From Mauremys mutica (Eukaryota > Chordata > Testudines > Geoemydidae), in NCBI RefSeq assembly GCF_020497125.1, contig NC_059072.1, forward strand, positions 271,294,045-271,358,044: a DNA stretch of 64,000 bases, given 5' to 3'. Under the pieces are notes generated by a model. The model had not been told where the DNA came from. It ran no database searches and was given only the letters and a program-made list of their open reading frames with translations. Shown piece after piece: positions 43,191 through 55,461 of this stretch; the stretch's first letter is position 1, and every line of letters starts with the position of its first letter. Made by a program: the position numbers and the translations under genes.

Positions 43191-45044
43191 CTGAAACTTT
43201 CTTATCTGATTAAAGAATTGGGTTTTTGGAGTTATAAATAATACTTAACACAGAATTATCATTTTTATATCTAAAATTTTCTCCCCACTAGCCCTTTTTA
43301 AACACCCAAGTTCTTGTGGATGGGACATACTTGTTTCTCTTTCTTTCTTTGTCATTCATAGTCACAACAACATTTACCTTAATCTCAATATTTGGGGAGA
43401 AACATGTCTAATCAGTGAATGTCCTGTACTTTCTTGTTCAAAAGTATGTCCCTCCGCATTCTTCCTCCCCCACCCCAGGTTGAAGGATGCAATTGACAAA
43501 TAAAGAGGGTAAAATTGGTCAAGGTCTTGCAGCCTTCTATTGCTCATAGAAAAAAGATATAGCTGTTTTAGTCAATAGAAAAAATACCGTTTTAGCTGAT
43601 TCATTGAGTGAAAGTAAAGTGAAGAGATTTATTTTTTCACTGGAGGCAAGGTTGAGGAATGACAGTTTGCCTACCCTGCTGAATATATGTCCACTAAGTA
43701 GACATGCATGTGTCTAATTCAGATGCAAGTCCCTTTTCTGTTAGTATATTTGCTTTGTTTTTGCAGGTGAAGGATGCCATAGGGGAGATTTTTAATTGAA
43801 ATCTGGTAGTGGAGGATAGACCTGGGAAAGCAGAATGACTTCCAGCTTTCACTTACAAATTAAATAAAATCCTAAGGGATCTTAAACTGGCAGACGTTTG
43901 GAGAAAATTAAATGCTAATGTGTGCAGTTGTACTTTTTACACCCATAGACATCAAATATATAAAAGCATTAACTTCTCGTCTGTTGCAGTGGGTGCACGA
44001 TATATGCACAGGGTATAAGGTTAAATCTTATGAAGTAAGATGGAAATTCAATATCAAATCATGCACTGGCAGCATAACGTGCCCAGGCAATTTCAGCCTG
44101 AAAGTAGTGAATTGAATGGCTAGCAATCTTTTTTTTTTTTCAAAAAAAGTATGGCACTATTTCAGAATTAAAGCCCTTGTTGAATACTACAATGCAAATT
44201 ATACCTAGAAGAATAAAGTAAATGAATAAATGGAATGGCATGAAATCTCTTGTACATAGGCTTTTAATAGCTACTGCCACAGAAGGAAAATATTTTAAAT
44301 ATTTTCCACTTAAGAACTTTGAAAATGGCTTCTGGAACTCATGAGAGCAGACAACTAATAATAATGGGAAAGGGTGAATGTTTGTCATGGTGGTCATAAA
44401 AGTCATGCATTGCATCACTTCCCTTAGTAAAATCCATGAATCAAATCCTGGCCCTATTGTAGTCAGTGGAAGTTCTGCCATTGATTTCAGCAAGGTTAGG
44501 ATTTCATCCCACAACGTTAAACTGTGCATGTGAATATGTGGGTGGACTATTAAGAAATGATTGGGTAAGTGGACAAATAAATACATAAAGAATTATACAA
44601 ATTATCCCGAGAAAGGCCTCAGAGAATAGCCCGTCAAATTGAAGAGAATACAGAACTGGGGTGGGGGAACCCATTGTGACGACAAAGACTTAAAATTCCA
44701 AGAAACAACAGAGACCTTTGCCACAGCTGCAGTCAGTGGAAACACTTGAACTGTAGCCATGCTGGTATAAAAGAAAGAAAGGGAGCTGCTCACGGGGTAT
44801 CCTCTGTAAGGGGTCTTTACCCTCTTGGAGGGAAACAGCCCAAATCTGTTAACTTCTCTTCTTATCCAGGTTTTTTGGGGATGGGAACACTAAGAGATGG
44901 GGTATATGGCAAGGAGAGTACTGGTTTCATTTTTATTCTAATATTTGATTTTAATTATTATCCAGGTTGGGGCCAAAGAGGTGCTGGTGGCTCAATCTTT
45001 TCTTGTAACTGTTTTTCTAGTTTTTCATAGACATACCTACAGCC
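43191..45044. other. Unassigned stretch
   Basis: No gene recognised. The frame at 44140-44586 (minus) is long for its base composition but has no motif. 44440-44510 has the dispersed amniote repeat words CCATTGATTTCAGCAAGG and GGATTTCATCCCA. Confidence 0.35.
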
Positions 45045-45047
45045 TAA

Positions 45048-45348
45048 GGGTAGGTCCATACTTACCCGCCGGGTCGACGCGAAGAGTTCGACTTCTCGGA
45101 GTTCGAACTATCGCGTCTAATCTAGACACGATAGTTCGAACTCCGAACGCGCTCCCGTCGACTCCGGAACTCCACCACCGCGAACGGCGGTGGCGGAGTC
45201 GACGGGGGAGCCGCGGAGTTCGATCCCGCGGCGTCTGGACAGGTAGGAAATTCGAACTAAGGTAGTTCGACTTCAGCTACGCTATTCGCGTAGCTGAAGT
45301 TGCGTACCTTAGTTCGACCCCCCCCCACCCGGTAGTGTAGACCAGGCC
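45048..45348. mobile_element. Harbinger-type MITE, tandem copy 1
   Basis: The left end GGGTAGGTCCATACTTACCC and inverted right end GGCCTGGTCTACACTACC, with TAA at 45045-45047 and 45349-45351. The interior is GC-rich with nested palindromes: AGTTCGAACTATCGCGTCTA pairing around TCTAGA, and TTCAGCTACGCTATTCGCGTAGCTGAA-type hairpin near the right. No coding capacity. Confidence 0.9.
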
Positions 45349-45351
45349 TAA

Positions 45352-45646
45352 GGCCACGTCTATACTTACCCGCCGGGTCGACGCGGCGAGTTCGACTTCT
45401 CGGAGTTCGAACTATCGCATCTGATCTAGACGCGATAGTTCGAACTCCGGAAGCGCCGCGGTCGACTCCGGTACTCCACCGCGGCAGGAGGAGTTGCCGG
45501 AGTCGACCTTGGAGCCGCGGAGTTCGCTTCCGCGGCGTCTGGACGGTAAGTCGTTCGAACTAGGGTAGTTCGAATTCAGCTACGTTATTCACGTAGCTGA
45601 ATTCGCGTACCCTAGTTCGAACGAGGGGCTGTGTGTAGACCAGGGC
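45352..45646. mobile_element. Harbinger-type MITE, tandem copy 2
   Basis: Starts GGCCACGTCTATACTTACCC directly after the TAA that ends copy 1, and ends GTGTGTAGACCAGGGC before TAA at 45647-45649. It is collinear with copy 1 (CGCCGGGTCGACGCG, GTTCGAACTATCGC, GGAGTTCG, CGCGGCGTCTGGAC) in the same orientation but differs at many positions, so it is not a recent duplicate. Confidence 0.9.
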
Positions 45647-45649
45647 TAA

Positions 45650-46336
45650 GAGAGGCACCTTCTCTGAGGATTATATATTGAAATAAATAATCTAGAATTT
45701 CTGTTAGTTGAGCATGATGAATATGTTCACAGGTTATTGGGTTTTAAATTTAAAAAAAGCAATATAGGAAACAGATACTTGACCCAGCTGCTTAAAAAGA
45801 TAACAAAAAAGATTAAACTAAAGATGTAAGACCTTTTCTTTCATCATGGGAGATCAGACCTGCAACAATCTCTCTGGAGCAGTGGTAGCAGTAGTAGAGC
45901 AAGATGGAATTTATGCACCATTTTCCCTATCTGAGTTTTATTTAGTGTCCAAAATGAAAGTTCTAGATGCACTGAGAGAAACCCACTCAAACTAGACTTA
46001 TGCCCTTTGGAACTTGTGAAAGCTATTGGGGAATAGTAGGTCAGAATGAGAGTTGTCCTGCCTGTGAGATGAAGCAACAAAGGTAATTACACAAACCATA
46101 TGATTCTCTGTGTCCTATTGGCAGAAGCACAGATTCTCTGTGTCTTTCTCATTTTGGCATCCCACGCCTTCTGGTACCTGGCTGAGTTTTTTGAGAATAT
46201 CTGGAAACAAAACCTTCAGGGTTGTCACGGGTCATTTAGCTCTTACTTGCTGATCTAAAGCATTCAGTTGTTTGAAGTCTTTTTAGGGCAAACTCTGTAT
46301 TTAAAATTAAGGTTGAAATGTAACAATAGAAAAACA
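45650..46336. other. Unassigned stretch
   Basis: No gene, RNA or repeat identified. Confidence 0.35.
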
Positions 46337-46690
46337 TTACTACTCCTGACAGAATTCTGCTCCCCTGCAGGGGTTCAGAATTTATATGGTCTGCATCTTT
46401 CTGTGTCCCCCATGCAGAAAAATGCAAAAGAAATCTGCAGGGGGACACGCACCTCTTCTCTGGCAGCCCAGGCAGCGTGTCTGTTCTAAGGTGCCTGGAG
46501 CAGCCTCAGAGACACTAATCACTGCAAGGGGAGGGGGACTGGGCATGTGTACCTACAGAGGAGATGTTGATCATTGTCAGGGGGCGTGGATGAGCATGCG
46601 TGCATACCAACAATCAAGAGAGACCTGTGTGGAGGGGTAGGGCTTTTTATTATGCAGGAGGCAGGGTCTGTCCCCAAGGCAGAAATGTAG
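46337..46690. repeat. Partial copy of the 22669-type hAT-like element
   Basis: TTACTACTCCTGACAGAATT followed by CTGCTCCCCTGCAGGGG and GCAGAAAAATGC resembles the end of the element at 22669-23929 (TTACTCCTGAGGGCATTCTG inverted; GCAGAAAAATGAC). The remainder diverges and I cannot see the right end. Confidence 0.45.
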
Positions 46691-47356
46691 CAGCCTGCCT
46701 GCTAGTTAATTGATCTCATTCTCTGAGACAGAAATGTAGCAGCCTGATTAGCACTCCCCTTGATAAGCATGGAAGAGGTCCTAATGACTTTTACAACACA
46801 CATATGGTTAAGGCATTGCCATTTACTTTGTGGCATCTAACATTGTTAATGTTCTATTGTTAGTTAACTGTTCCCATTCTCAGTCAATTCCCCCAGGAGC
46901 ATAAACCTGTAAAATTTTTAAGCCCCCTACATTGCCAGCGTCATGTAAAGCCTTATAAATGATGGTAAGGGAATGAGCTAGGAAGATCTAAGTGCTTTCT
47001 CACTTTTTTCCTGTGCCAAAGTGGCACAGTGGGGTTAGATTAAAGTTCAGGATTTATTTTACTTACCCAATAAAAAAAGACTTTGAGAGAAAATAAAACA
47101 TTTACCAAGCAGTCAATAAAATGTCAGGACAATCAGAATCAAGCACTTCTCAAAGTACCCAGCCAGGTCCAGGACAACAATTAGCAAAACTGGATGATTT
47201 TAAAGTGTGAAGGTCTGAGCAATTTAAAATTACGTTCTCCTTTTATTGTTTTGCTGTTTGGTGTTCTGTAATGTAATTTAAATGAAAATCCAGGATTATA
47301 ACCGCAAAGCAGGGTATTAGTTACAAAGTGTTTGTAACTTAATTTTTGTGTGCTTA
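46691..47356. other. Unassigned stretch
   Basis: No gene recognised. GCAGAAATGTAGCAGCCTG occurs twice (about 46679 and 46730), a short direct repeat some 50 bases apart. Confidence 0.35.
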
Positions 47357-49036
47357 GGAAAAAGCTGAAGTACTCAATGATTTTTTTTGCCTCGGTCTTC
47401 ACGGACAAGGTCAGCTCCCAGATTGCTGCACTGGGCAAAACAGTATGAGGAGCAGCCCTCAGTAGTGAAAGAACAGGTTAAGGACTACTGAGAAAAGCTG
47501 GGCATGCACAAGTCCATTGGTCCAGATCTAATGCAACCAAGGGTGCTGAGCGAGCTCACTGATGTGATTGCAAAGCCATTGGCCATTATCTTTAAAAACT
47601 CGTGGCGATAGGGGAAGGTCCCGGATGATTGGGAAAAGGCAAATATAGTGCCCATATTTAAAAAAGGGAAGAAAGAGAACCTGGGGAACTATGGACTGGT
47701 CAGCCTCACTTCAGTCCTCGGCAAAATCATGGAGCAGGTCCTCAAGGAATCCATTTTGAAGCACTTGGAGGAGAGGAAGATGATCAGGAACAGTCAACAT
47801 GGATTCACCCAGGGCAAGTCATGCCTGACCAACATGATTGCCTTCTATGATAAGATAACTGGTTCTGTGGCTATGGGATAAGCAGTGGATGTGATATATC
47901 TGGACTTTAGCAAAGCTGTTGATAGTCTCCCACAGTATTCTTGCCAGCAAGTTAAAAAAGTATGGATTGTATGAATGGACTATAAGTTGGACAGAAAGCT
48001 GGCTAGATTGTTGGGCTCAGCAGGTAGTGATCAATGGCTCAATGTCTAGCTGGCAGCCAGTATCAAATGGAGTGCCCTTGGGGTCGGTCCTGGGGCCGGT
48101 TTTGTTCAACATCTTTATTAATGATCTGGAATGATGGGATTAATTGCACCCTCAGCAAGTTCACAGATGACACTAAGCTAGGGGGAGAGGTAGATATGCT
48201 GGAGGGTAGGGATAATATCCAGAGTGACCTAGACAAATTGGAGGATTGGGCCAAAAGAAATCTGATGAGGTTCAACAAGGACAAGTGCAGAGCCCTACAC
48301 TTAGGAAAGAAGAATCCCAGGCACCGCTACAGGCTGGGGACCGACTGGCTAAGCAGCAGTTCTGCAGAAAAGGACTTGGGGATTACAGTGGACAAGAAGC
48401 TGGATATGAGTCAGCAGTGTGCCCCCATTACCAATAAGGCCAACGGTATATTGGGCTGTATTTGTAGGAGCATTGCCAGCAGATTGAGGGAAGTGATTAT
48501 TCCCCTCTCTTTGACACGGGGGAGGCCACACCTGGAGTATTGAGTCCAGTTTTGTTCCCACCACTACAGAAGGGATGTGTACAAATTGGAAAGAGTCCAG
48601 CAAAGGGCAACAAAAATTATTAGGGGGATGTGGCACATGACTTACGAGGAGAGGCTGAGGGAACTGGGCTTGTTTAGTCTGCAGAAGAGAAGAGTAAGGG
48701 GGGATTTGATAGCAGCCTTCAACTACCTGAAGGGAGCTTGAAGGATGGAGCTAGACTGTTCTCAGTGGTGGCAGATGACAGAACAAGGAATAATGGTCTC
48801 AAGTTGCAGTGGGGGAGGTCTAGGTTGGATATTAGGAAAACGTTTGTCACTAGTTGGGTGGTGAATCACTGGAATGGGTTTCCTAGGGAGGTGGTGGAAT
48901 CTCCATCCTTGGAGGTTTTTAAGGCTTGGCTTGACAAATTGATGGTGATTTAGTTGGTGTTGGTCCTGCTTTGACCAGGGGATTGGACTAGATGACCTCC
49001 TGAGGTCTCTTCCAACCCTAATATTCTATGATTCTC
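47357..49036 (+). mobile_element. CR1 LINE, 5'-truncated (copy 2) with decayed reverse transcriptase
   Basis: It starts inside the reverse transcriptase N-terminus ([18 protein letters not shown]), then [68 protein letters not shown] and KFTDDTKLGG. The thumb [20 protein letters not shown] follows, and the CR1 tail GACTAGATGACCTCCTGAGG with ATTCTATGATTCT ends it. The catalytic block reads FTDD instead of FADD, and several stops and frameshifts (near 47880, 47930, 48133, 48541) are present. It is more decayed than copy 1, and the two copies differ throughout. Confidence 0.93.
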
Positions 49037-50699
49037 AATGCTAAATAGTTATTGTGACTTTTTTCTCTAGTGTAGTTTAAATAAATTACCAAAACAATTG
49101 AAACAGGTGTGATTATATTGCATTATTTTGACAAATATATTTTTAATTTTTTGGTATAGAATCCCCCTAGAAGTAACATTATTTAATGTAACCAATGTAT
49201 ATACTTAGATGAGCAGAGCATTATTTTATTGTTTATAGCTAATTCTGTTGGAGGAAAAGAATATGCAAAGGCATGAAAAGCAAGCCAGTGAAGAAAGCAA
49301 ACTGCAGACTGAATTTTTCCTGATAAGACAGAAAGAGCTATCGTGGATTGTTTTCCTTTTTAACTAGTACACCTTAATGGCATAGATCATTCACTGTCCT
49401 TCAAGGGCAAAACAGCCTTAGAAATTAGTGAAAAGGTTTATCAACATGGAATTATTCATAGGATTAAATGAGTGCAAGCAGTTTCTACGACTCTGCAAAC
49501 TATTTCTTTATAGCAGTATGGTGAATCCCATGATTGGTGGACCTCTGTCCCGCCCCTACTGAATTTAATAAGAATTTGTTCTGTAGCATTTAGACAGCTC
49601 AATAAATTATTTGTCCTGTTTATGACTAAACCTCGTTGAGAATTTTCCTACTAAACTTTTTTTTTCTCAGAAAATGCCAGTTGGTCAAAACTGAAATAGT
49701 TTATGGAAAGATTTTTGTTTTGACAAACATACACCAAACAGCCACTAAACATATGTAAGGTTCCATTAGAAACCTGGATTGTTTCCTGCCTGTTCATCTT
49801 GTGGGCTGCAAGTGAGACTAGGCTTTCAGGGTCCAGAGCTTCAAGGTAGCCCTGCTATGCAGGCTGTCCTAGGGTTGGGGATCCCAGGACTTCCTGCATC
49901 TAGAGGCAGATTATGGTTTTGTGGGGCCGTGGGCCAGAGCAAGTTGGGGCCACTCCCCACCTCTTGCACTTGTAGTCTCCCCCGACACCCCTTGCCCCCA
50001 TGTCCCAACCCCATTTCCCTGGCAGGAGTGCCGGGTGGGTGGAGTGGATCAGGGAATGGGGGCACCCATTTTTCTGGGACCCCTCAAATGGTCGAGGCCC
50101 TGAGCATGCACTCCGTTGGCCAAGTGGCTAATCCACCACTGCCTGTGGCCAAGGTTCTGGGGAAGCTCCAGTAACCTGGTATCCCTTCCTTGAGCTCTCA
50201 GGACTTCCAGGCTCTCCTCTCTGTCACCCCTGAATCCCTAGACACAAGGTGAGGAGTCCCCTGGAGTTGGGGCAGTCAGCTGCTCATTTCCATTTGGGAA
50301 AACAATCTAATCAAAATATGTCCGTTCTTCCAAAATGATTTTTTTCCAGAATTTCCTTTGTGCTGGAAATTTTGAAATGTGTAGGGTTTGTTTTTTTTTT
50401 TGAGGCGGCGGGGGGGTAGATCCAGAATTAAAATATTTTAGAAATGTTGGAATTTCCAGATTTCAACCAGCTCTGTTTTGGATAACCTGGGCCCTAACTA
50501 AGCGATTGACTATGGGATCACTTAAGATATTATTAGGCTAACCAATTCTATTGGATGAAATGCAGGACCAGGACTTTCTAGCTATACTTTTTCATGGGAG
50601 AAAACAACAACTTTTTGCTTTATTTTATAAAGCTTAGTTTCAACAGATTATATATGTTAAACTCTATATTGCTTTAACAGCGAACTGTTTTATTATGGC
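49037..50699. other. Unassigned stretch with a possible MITE
   Basis: No gene. 49640-49745 and 50300-50480 carry similar AAAATTTT/TTTTGACA words and may be two halves of one old repeat split by the GC-rich segment 49760-50280 (TTGTGGGGCCGTGGGCCAGA words, recalled near 62505 as TTTTTGGGGGCCCAGGGCAA). Poly-T and poly-G runs occur at 50388-50417. Confidence 0.35.
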
Positions 50700-50896
50700 T
50701 AGTCTAGTAAAATCAAAAAGGGGACTTGTTACTTAGAACCGGGCCCTGCTCGGTGATGTCTCTTGCCACAGAGGGCAGGACAAGAGACAATGGGTTCAAA
50801 CTACAGCACGGCAGATTTAGATGAAATCTCAGGAAAAAATTCCTAACTGTAAGAACAGTAGGACAATGGAACAGACTGCCTCAAGAAGTTGTAGAA
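50700..50896 (+). mobile_element. CR1-group LINE C-terminal fragment
   Basis: GACAAGAGACAATGGGTTCA, then GCAGATTTAGATGAAATCTC and AAAATTCCTAACTGTAAGAA and GGAACAGACTGCCT follow the usual wording of the CR1-group 3' coding end. It is cut at the right by the MITE at 50897. Confidence 0.6.
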
Positions 50897-51059
50897 CAGA
50901 GGTTGGCAACCTTTGGTACGCAGCCCATCAGGGAAATCTGCTGGTGAGCCAGGATGGTTTGTTTACATGCAGCGTTTGCAGATTCGGCTGATCACAGTTC
51001 TCACTGGCCGCAGTTCACCATTCCAGGCCAATAGGGGCGGCGGGAAGCGGTGTGGGCCA
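50897..51059. mobile_element. hAT-type MITE, left half only
   Basis: Starts CAGAGGTTGGCAACCTTTGG and runs through TTCGGCTGATCACAG and CCAGGCCAATAGGGGCGGCG like the 9107 family, then stops at the foldback centre (GTGTGGGCCATG). The right arm and target duplication are missing, so it was broken by a later deletion. Confidence 0.85.
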
Positions 51060-52199
51060 TGTTTTGACTGTTTGTTGTCAGGTTAGCCTTACCTGAATTG
51101 ACTTCAGTTTCTTTTCGGGGTCCCATTACCCCATAATCTTTTGCAGTTGTTGTGGAACAGCATGAAAAGATGCTTGAGGTTACACTCTTAATTATTTGGT
51201 CATTAACATGTATCATTTAATCATTTATATAGCAACTTTGATACCAGTTTAGTTGTATCTACCAGACAGGGTACAAAGGATACATCCCAGGAAGGCCTTT
51301 CAATAGAAACAGCTTCATTTTCATCAAATCCTGGGAAAGTCTGGTAGCCTAAATAAAGCGAGACTGGGTCTTGGTCCTGACTAAAATACATAATTGTAGG
51401 GGGGAAAAAAGCCCCTTACCCTGTAGAAACATGAACAAACACTTAACTTTACATATGTGATAAGTCCATTTATATCTATGGGACTACTCAAGCATGTAAA
51501 TTTAAGTATAGATATACATTTTCACAGGGTCAGGGACTTATGCAATTGGGTTCCAGAGGGCTAGACTATCACCTCCCACAGAGGAACCCCTGGGACAGTT
51601 GCATAGGGGCCTACAAAAATGATCATGGGATATTACCAGGAAATCTTCCCTTGTGATGTGAAGAATTTGGGGGAGAGGGGAAGGGGAAGAGGTAGAAAGT
51701 CTGGCCTCCAAATCCCATGGTTCCTGGGAATCCACTGTGAGGGAAGCCCCTAGATTTACAGAAACAGGAGGCACAACATGGAACAATAAGCAGGGGGAAT
51801 AATTGGAGAAGAGAATCTACAACATTGACACCATCTGCTCACATGAAAATAAATGTTCTACGTTTGTGCTTAGAAGGACACATTTCAAAAATACGTTGCT
51901 ACACCCTGGAAAATTAACAGTATTTTTCATTTAACCAAATGGTTTCTCACTACATTAAAAGGGATGCAGAGAAGAAAGTTATTTTTAAAAATCTGTGGTA
52001 AACAAGGTCAAACTAGTCTACCATTAATAATGGGAGGGTGGGTCTTGCAAAAGCACCTAACTGATTTATGAGCACAGCTCTCTTTGATTTAGGCACTTTT
52101 GAAAATCCAAACCTTGGGAAATATTTTTCTTACTAGATACAACAAACAGCCTCTATAAATGTTACCAGCATGTGGTATTTTTATTCCTGTGAAAGGAGA
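51060..52199. other. Unassigned stretch
   Basis: No gene. 51475-51502 has the dispersed word GGGACTACTCAAGCATGTAAA (compare 22338-22355), and 52040-52110 has AAAGCACCTAACTGATTTA, CACTTTTGAAAATCC of an old palindromic repeat. Confidence 0.35.
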
Positions 52200-55100
52200 A
52201 GATGAAACAGTAGGATGATGATGGGTGATCACTCGTTACCAAGTATAATCATCTTTCATGGAAGTTATGAGTCCTCAGGTGGCTAATGAGGCTAATCCTT
52301 GAACCACAAGTTCTATTACAATGAGGGCAGATGTTTTCAGGCTCAGCAGGAGGCTGTTGACCATGACTAGAGACCAGTCTATCCTTCCTCCTGTGCCTCT
52401 TGTCCTCTTCGGCTTCCTGGCGAGCAAGTTCAAAATGCAGGGGACCATCACGTAAGACTTCACTTCATTTTAAGTGATCCTGGGCAAGGGTCTCCCTAGT
52501 ATCAATGTCAATATTACATTTTTTAGGTCGTCCTTCAGCAAGTCCTTATAACGCTTCTGTTGTCCACCCACATTATGGTACCCTTCTTTCAGCTGAGAGA
52601 ACAGGACCTGTTTTGGGAGGCGAGGGTCTGGCATCCAGACAATGTGACCAGTCCAGTGGAATTGCTGACAGATGTTTATTGCCTCGAAACTGGTGGTCTT
52701 TGCCTCTTCCAGAACATTAATATTAGTATGCCTGTCTTCCCATTTGATCTTCAAAATCTTACGAAGGCAGCATTGATGGTGCCTCTCAAAGACTTTCAAG
52801 TGGTGTCTATAGATTGTCCAAGTTTTGGACCCATACAACAGTGTTGGGAGAATAACAGCTTGGTAAAAAATAAGCTTGGTGTCTGTTTGAATATCATGAT
52901 CTTCAAAGACCTGTGCTGTAAACGAGAAAAAGCTACATTGGCACAGCTCAGGCGATGTGGAATTTCTGCATCAATATCTGCCTTGGTTGAAAGATGACTT
53001 CCAAGGTAGAGGAAATGGTCAACATTCTCCAGTGACACTCCATTGATTTTGATAGAAGGGGCATGTGATACCTCTTTTGGAGAGAGCTGGTAGAGCACTT
53101 TAATCTTCTTGATATTAAGAGTGAAACTAAGACATGCATAAGCATCGGCAAACACATTCAAGATAGTTTGAAGATCTTTGTCAAAGTGGGCAAAGATTGC
53201 GTTGTCATGAGCATACTGAAGTTGACAATAGATGTTGTGGAAATCTTACTCTTGGCTTTCAGCCTGCTAAGCCTGAACAGCTTTCCATCCATTCTGTAAG
53301 TGATTTTAATGCCAGCTGTAAATTTCCAAGCAATTAGGTAAAGAATGACAGAGATAAAAACCGCAAAACAATGATACAGCCCTGTTTGACTCCTGTTTGT
53401 ACTTTGAGAGGTTCACTCTGGGAGCCAGTGCTGATCAGAACAGTTGCTTTCATGTTATCATGAAGCAATTTTAGGACATTGATGTATTTATCAGGACATC
53501 CAATCTTAGAAATTACAGTCCAGAGGGCACGGTGATTCACTGAATCAAAGGGTTTAATTAGATCAATAAATCACATGGGCAGTGGTCAGTTTTACTCCCA
53601 GCACTTTCCTTGCAGATGCCGTGCTGTGAAGATCATATCCGCAGTACCAGTAACATTTCTTCTGACAGTGGCAGAAGGCGGGATGCAAGGATCCGCACGA
53701 GAACTTTAACTGCAATGGCTAAGAGGGAGATACCACAATAATTTCCACAATCCACTTTATCCCCTAGACCTGCTGCCTTGTTGTTCTTCATCTGCTTGGT
53801 GGCATACAAATTGGGAGGGTCTCTGAGCTCATCCCTAAATGGTCGTTGAGGGATTTATTCAAGGACTTCATCTGCAACCATAGAATTACAGTTAAGGAGA
53901 TCTTCAAAATGTTCTTTCCAGCAAGAATGAATGGCTTTGTTGTCCTTCAGAAGTGTGGTTCCATCCATAGAGCAAAGAGGATTCATACCATGACAAATTG
54001 GCCCATAAACAGCCTTGGTGGCACTAAAGAAACCACATATATTATGGATGCCCGCGAGATGTTGGAGTTACTGTGCTTTCTCAGTTCACCATTTGTTCTT
54101 AAGTTCTCTGGCTTTACGTTGTACTTCCGCCCTCACTTTGGCATGGGCTTCTCTCTTTCAATTTATGTCATTCTGCCAAGCACAAAATGCCACTCTCTTC
54201 TCATTGATGAGTTGCTCAATTTCAGCATCATTCTTGTCAAACCAGTCCTGATGTTTTCTGGTTTGGTAGCCAATGATAGCCTATGGTTTCCTCACAGGCA
54301 TTGATGATTACTGCTTTCTACTGGCTCCAATGTTCCTCAGTTTCTTCCGGAAACTCTGATGGGAGCTTTTCTTCTAAGACTGCTTGGAAGTGGTCACGCT
54401 TAATAGGGTCCTTCAAATCTTGAACCTTCCGCTTGTGCCTGACCTGCTTCTTTTGCAGCCTCCATTTGGGAGTGATCCTAATTTTCATTGTGGATTGAAT
54501 AAGGTGATGATCAGGCCAACAATCATCAGCACTTGTCATTGCTCTTGTGAGAAGTATGTCACTACGATCTTGGGCATGAACAATGACATAGTGAGGAGAT
54601 GCCAGGGCTTTGACCGTGGGTGTCTCCAAGATGTTTTGAACTTTTTCTTTTGTTGGAAAAGAGTGTTCATAATAATAAGTTTATGTTCAGCACGCTTGGT
54701 CAAGAGCAGAATTATGAATTGCTTTTGCCAGCTCCTTCTTTCTCAATTGTTCCTTTCCACAGGTCTGAGTCTCATCCCAAACGTGCACTGAAATCCCCTA
54801 AAAGGAGGATCTTGTCTTCTGTAGGGGTCTCAGATAAAATGGTTTCCAACCAAGAATAAAAATCTTCCTTTATATTCTCATCGGCATCCAGTGTTGGTGA
54901 TAGTCATTCACAATAGTTGCCTGTTGATTTTTGGTGAGCCTCAATCAGAGTGTCATAAACTGCTCATTGATGACAACTGGTACCTCAGAGAGGCACCTTA
55001 TGAGCTTGTTCTTTATAGCAAAGCCCACTCCATGCAGTCAGGGTTCATCTATAGATTTTCCCTTCCAGAAATAGGTGTATCCTCCTTTCTCCTTCCCACC

Positions 55101-55290
55101 TGTCCTTCATCAGCTCTTCTAGTTTTGGACAAAGCAGCAATATTGATGTTAAACCAACTCAATTCACTAGCAACAATGGCTGTACATTGCTCTGGTTGAT
55201 CACTGTTTGAGTTGTCCATCAGGGTACATACGTTCCAAGTTCAAAGTTGAAAATGTTCTTACATTTTCGACTGCTGAGGTGGTGATCCTG
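52200..55290 (-). mobile_element. Decayed non-LTR retrotransposon (APE endonuclease + RT), minus strand
   Basis: Minus-strand traces in order: endonuclease start around 55150-55250 (WNVCTLMDNSNSDQPEQ, then IAALSKTR); endonuclease end at 54318-54629 (SPHYVIVHAQDRSDI, then ADDCWPDHHLIQS with Asp-His); reverse transcriptase at 53334-53540 (LWTVISKIGCPDKYI, VQTGVKQGC); and 52470-53161 (INGVSLENVDHFLYLGSHLS, then MYGSKTWTIYRHHLKVFERH). The last block is the well-known C-terminal signature of the elements often annotated as craniofacial development protein 2-like. I am not certain of the clade. Many frameshifts and stops show an old, dead copy. Confidence 0.75.
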
Positions 55291-55394
55291 CTGGATGCGG
55301 CTATCCAGCCAGGAAAAACAGAGGTAAGACTATTTTTAGGGTACCTTTTCTAACCCCCCTCCCCACGTGGGTGAGCAGAGTGGATCCTGAAAAG

Positions 55395-55461
55395 CAAGTT
55401 TGGTTGCTACAGGTAACTGTGTTGACATAATACATACTGTGACAGACCCAGGCCAGTGGGG
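55395..55461 (+). repeat. Templated insertion: direct copy of 57746-57812
   Basis: 67 bases identical to 57746-57812 except one G/A difference (at 55439 versus 57790). It contains 43 bases of L3-like reverse transcriptase and the first 24 bases of the MITE that sits at 57788, so it carries a LINE-MITE junction. Right after it the text repeats ACCCAGGCCAGT (55446-55457 and 55461-55473), a short homology at the joint. Confidence 0.88.

Noticed and set aside
44140..44586. 148-residue minus-strand open frame
   Set aside because: Residue use follows the base composition, there is no motif, and it overlaps dispersed-repeat words at 44440-44510. I treat it as chance.
45048..45646. CpG island or promoter of a gene
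   Set aside because: The CG-rich composition is explained fully by two Harbinger MITEs with ends and TAA sites, and no exon follows.
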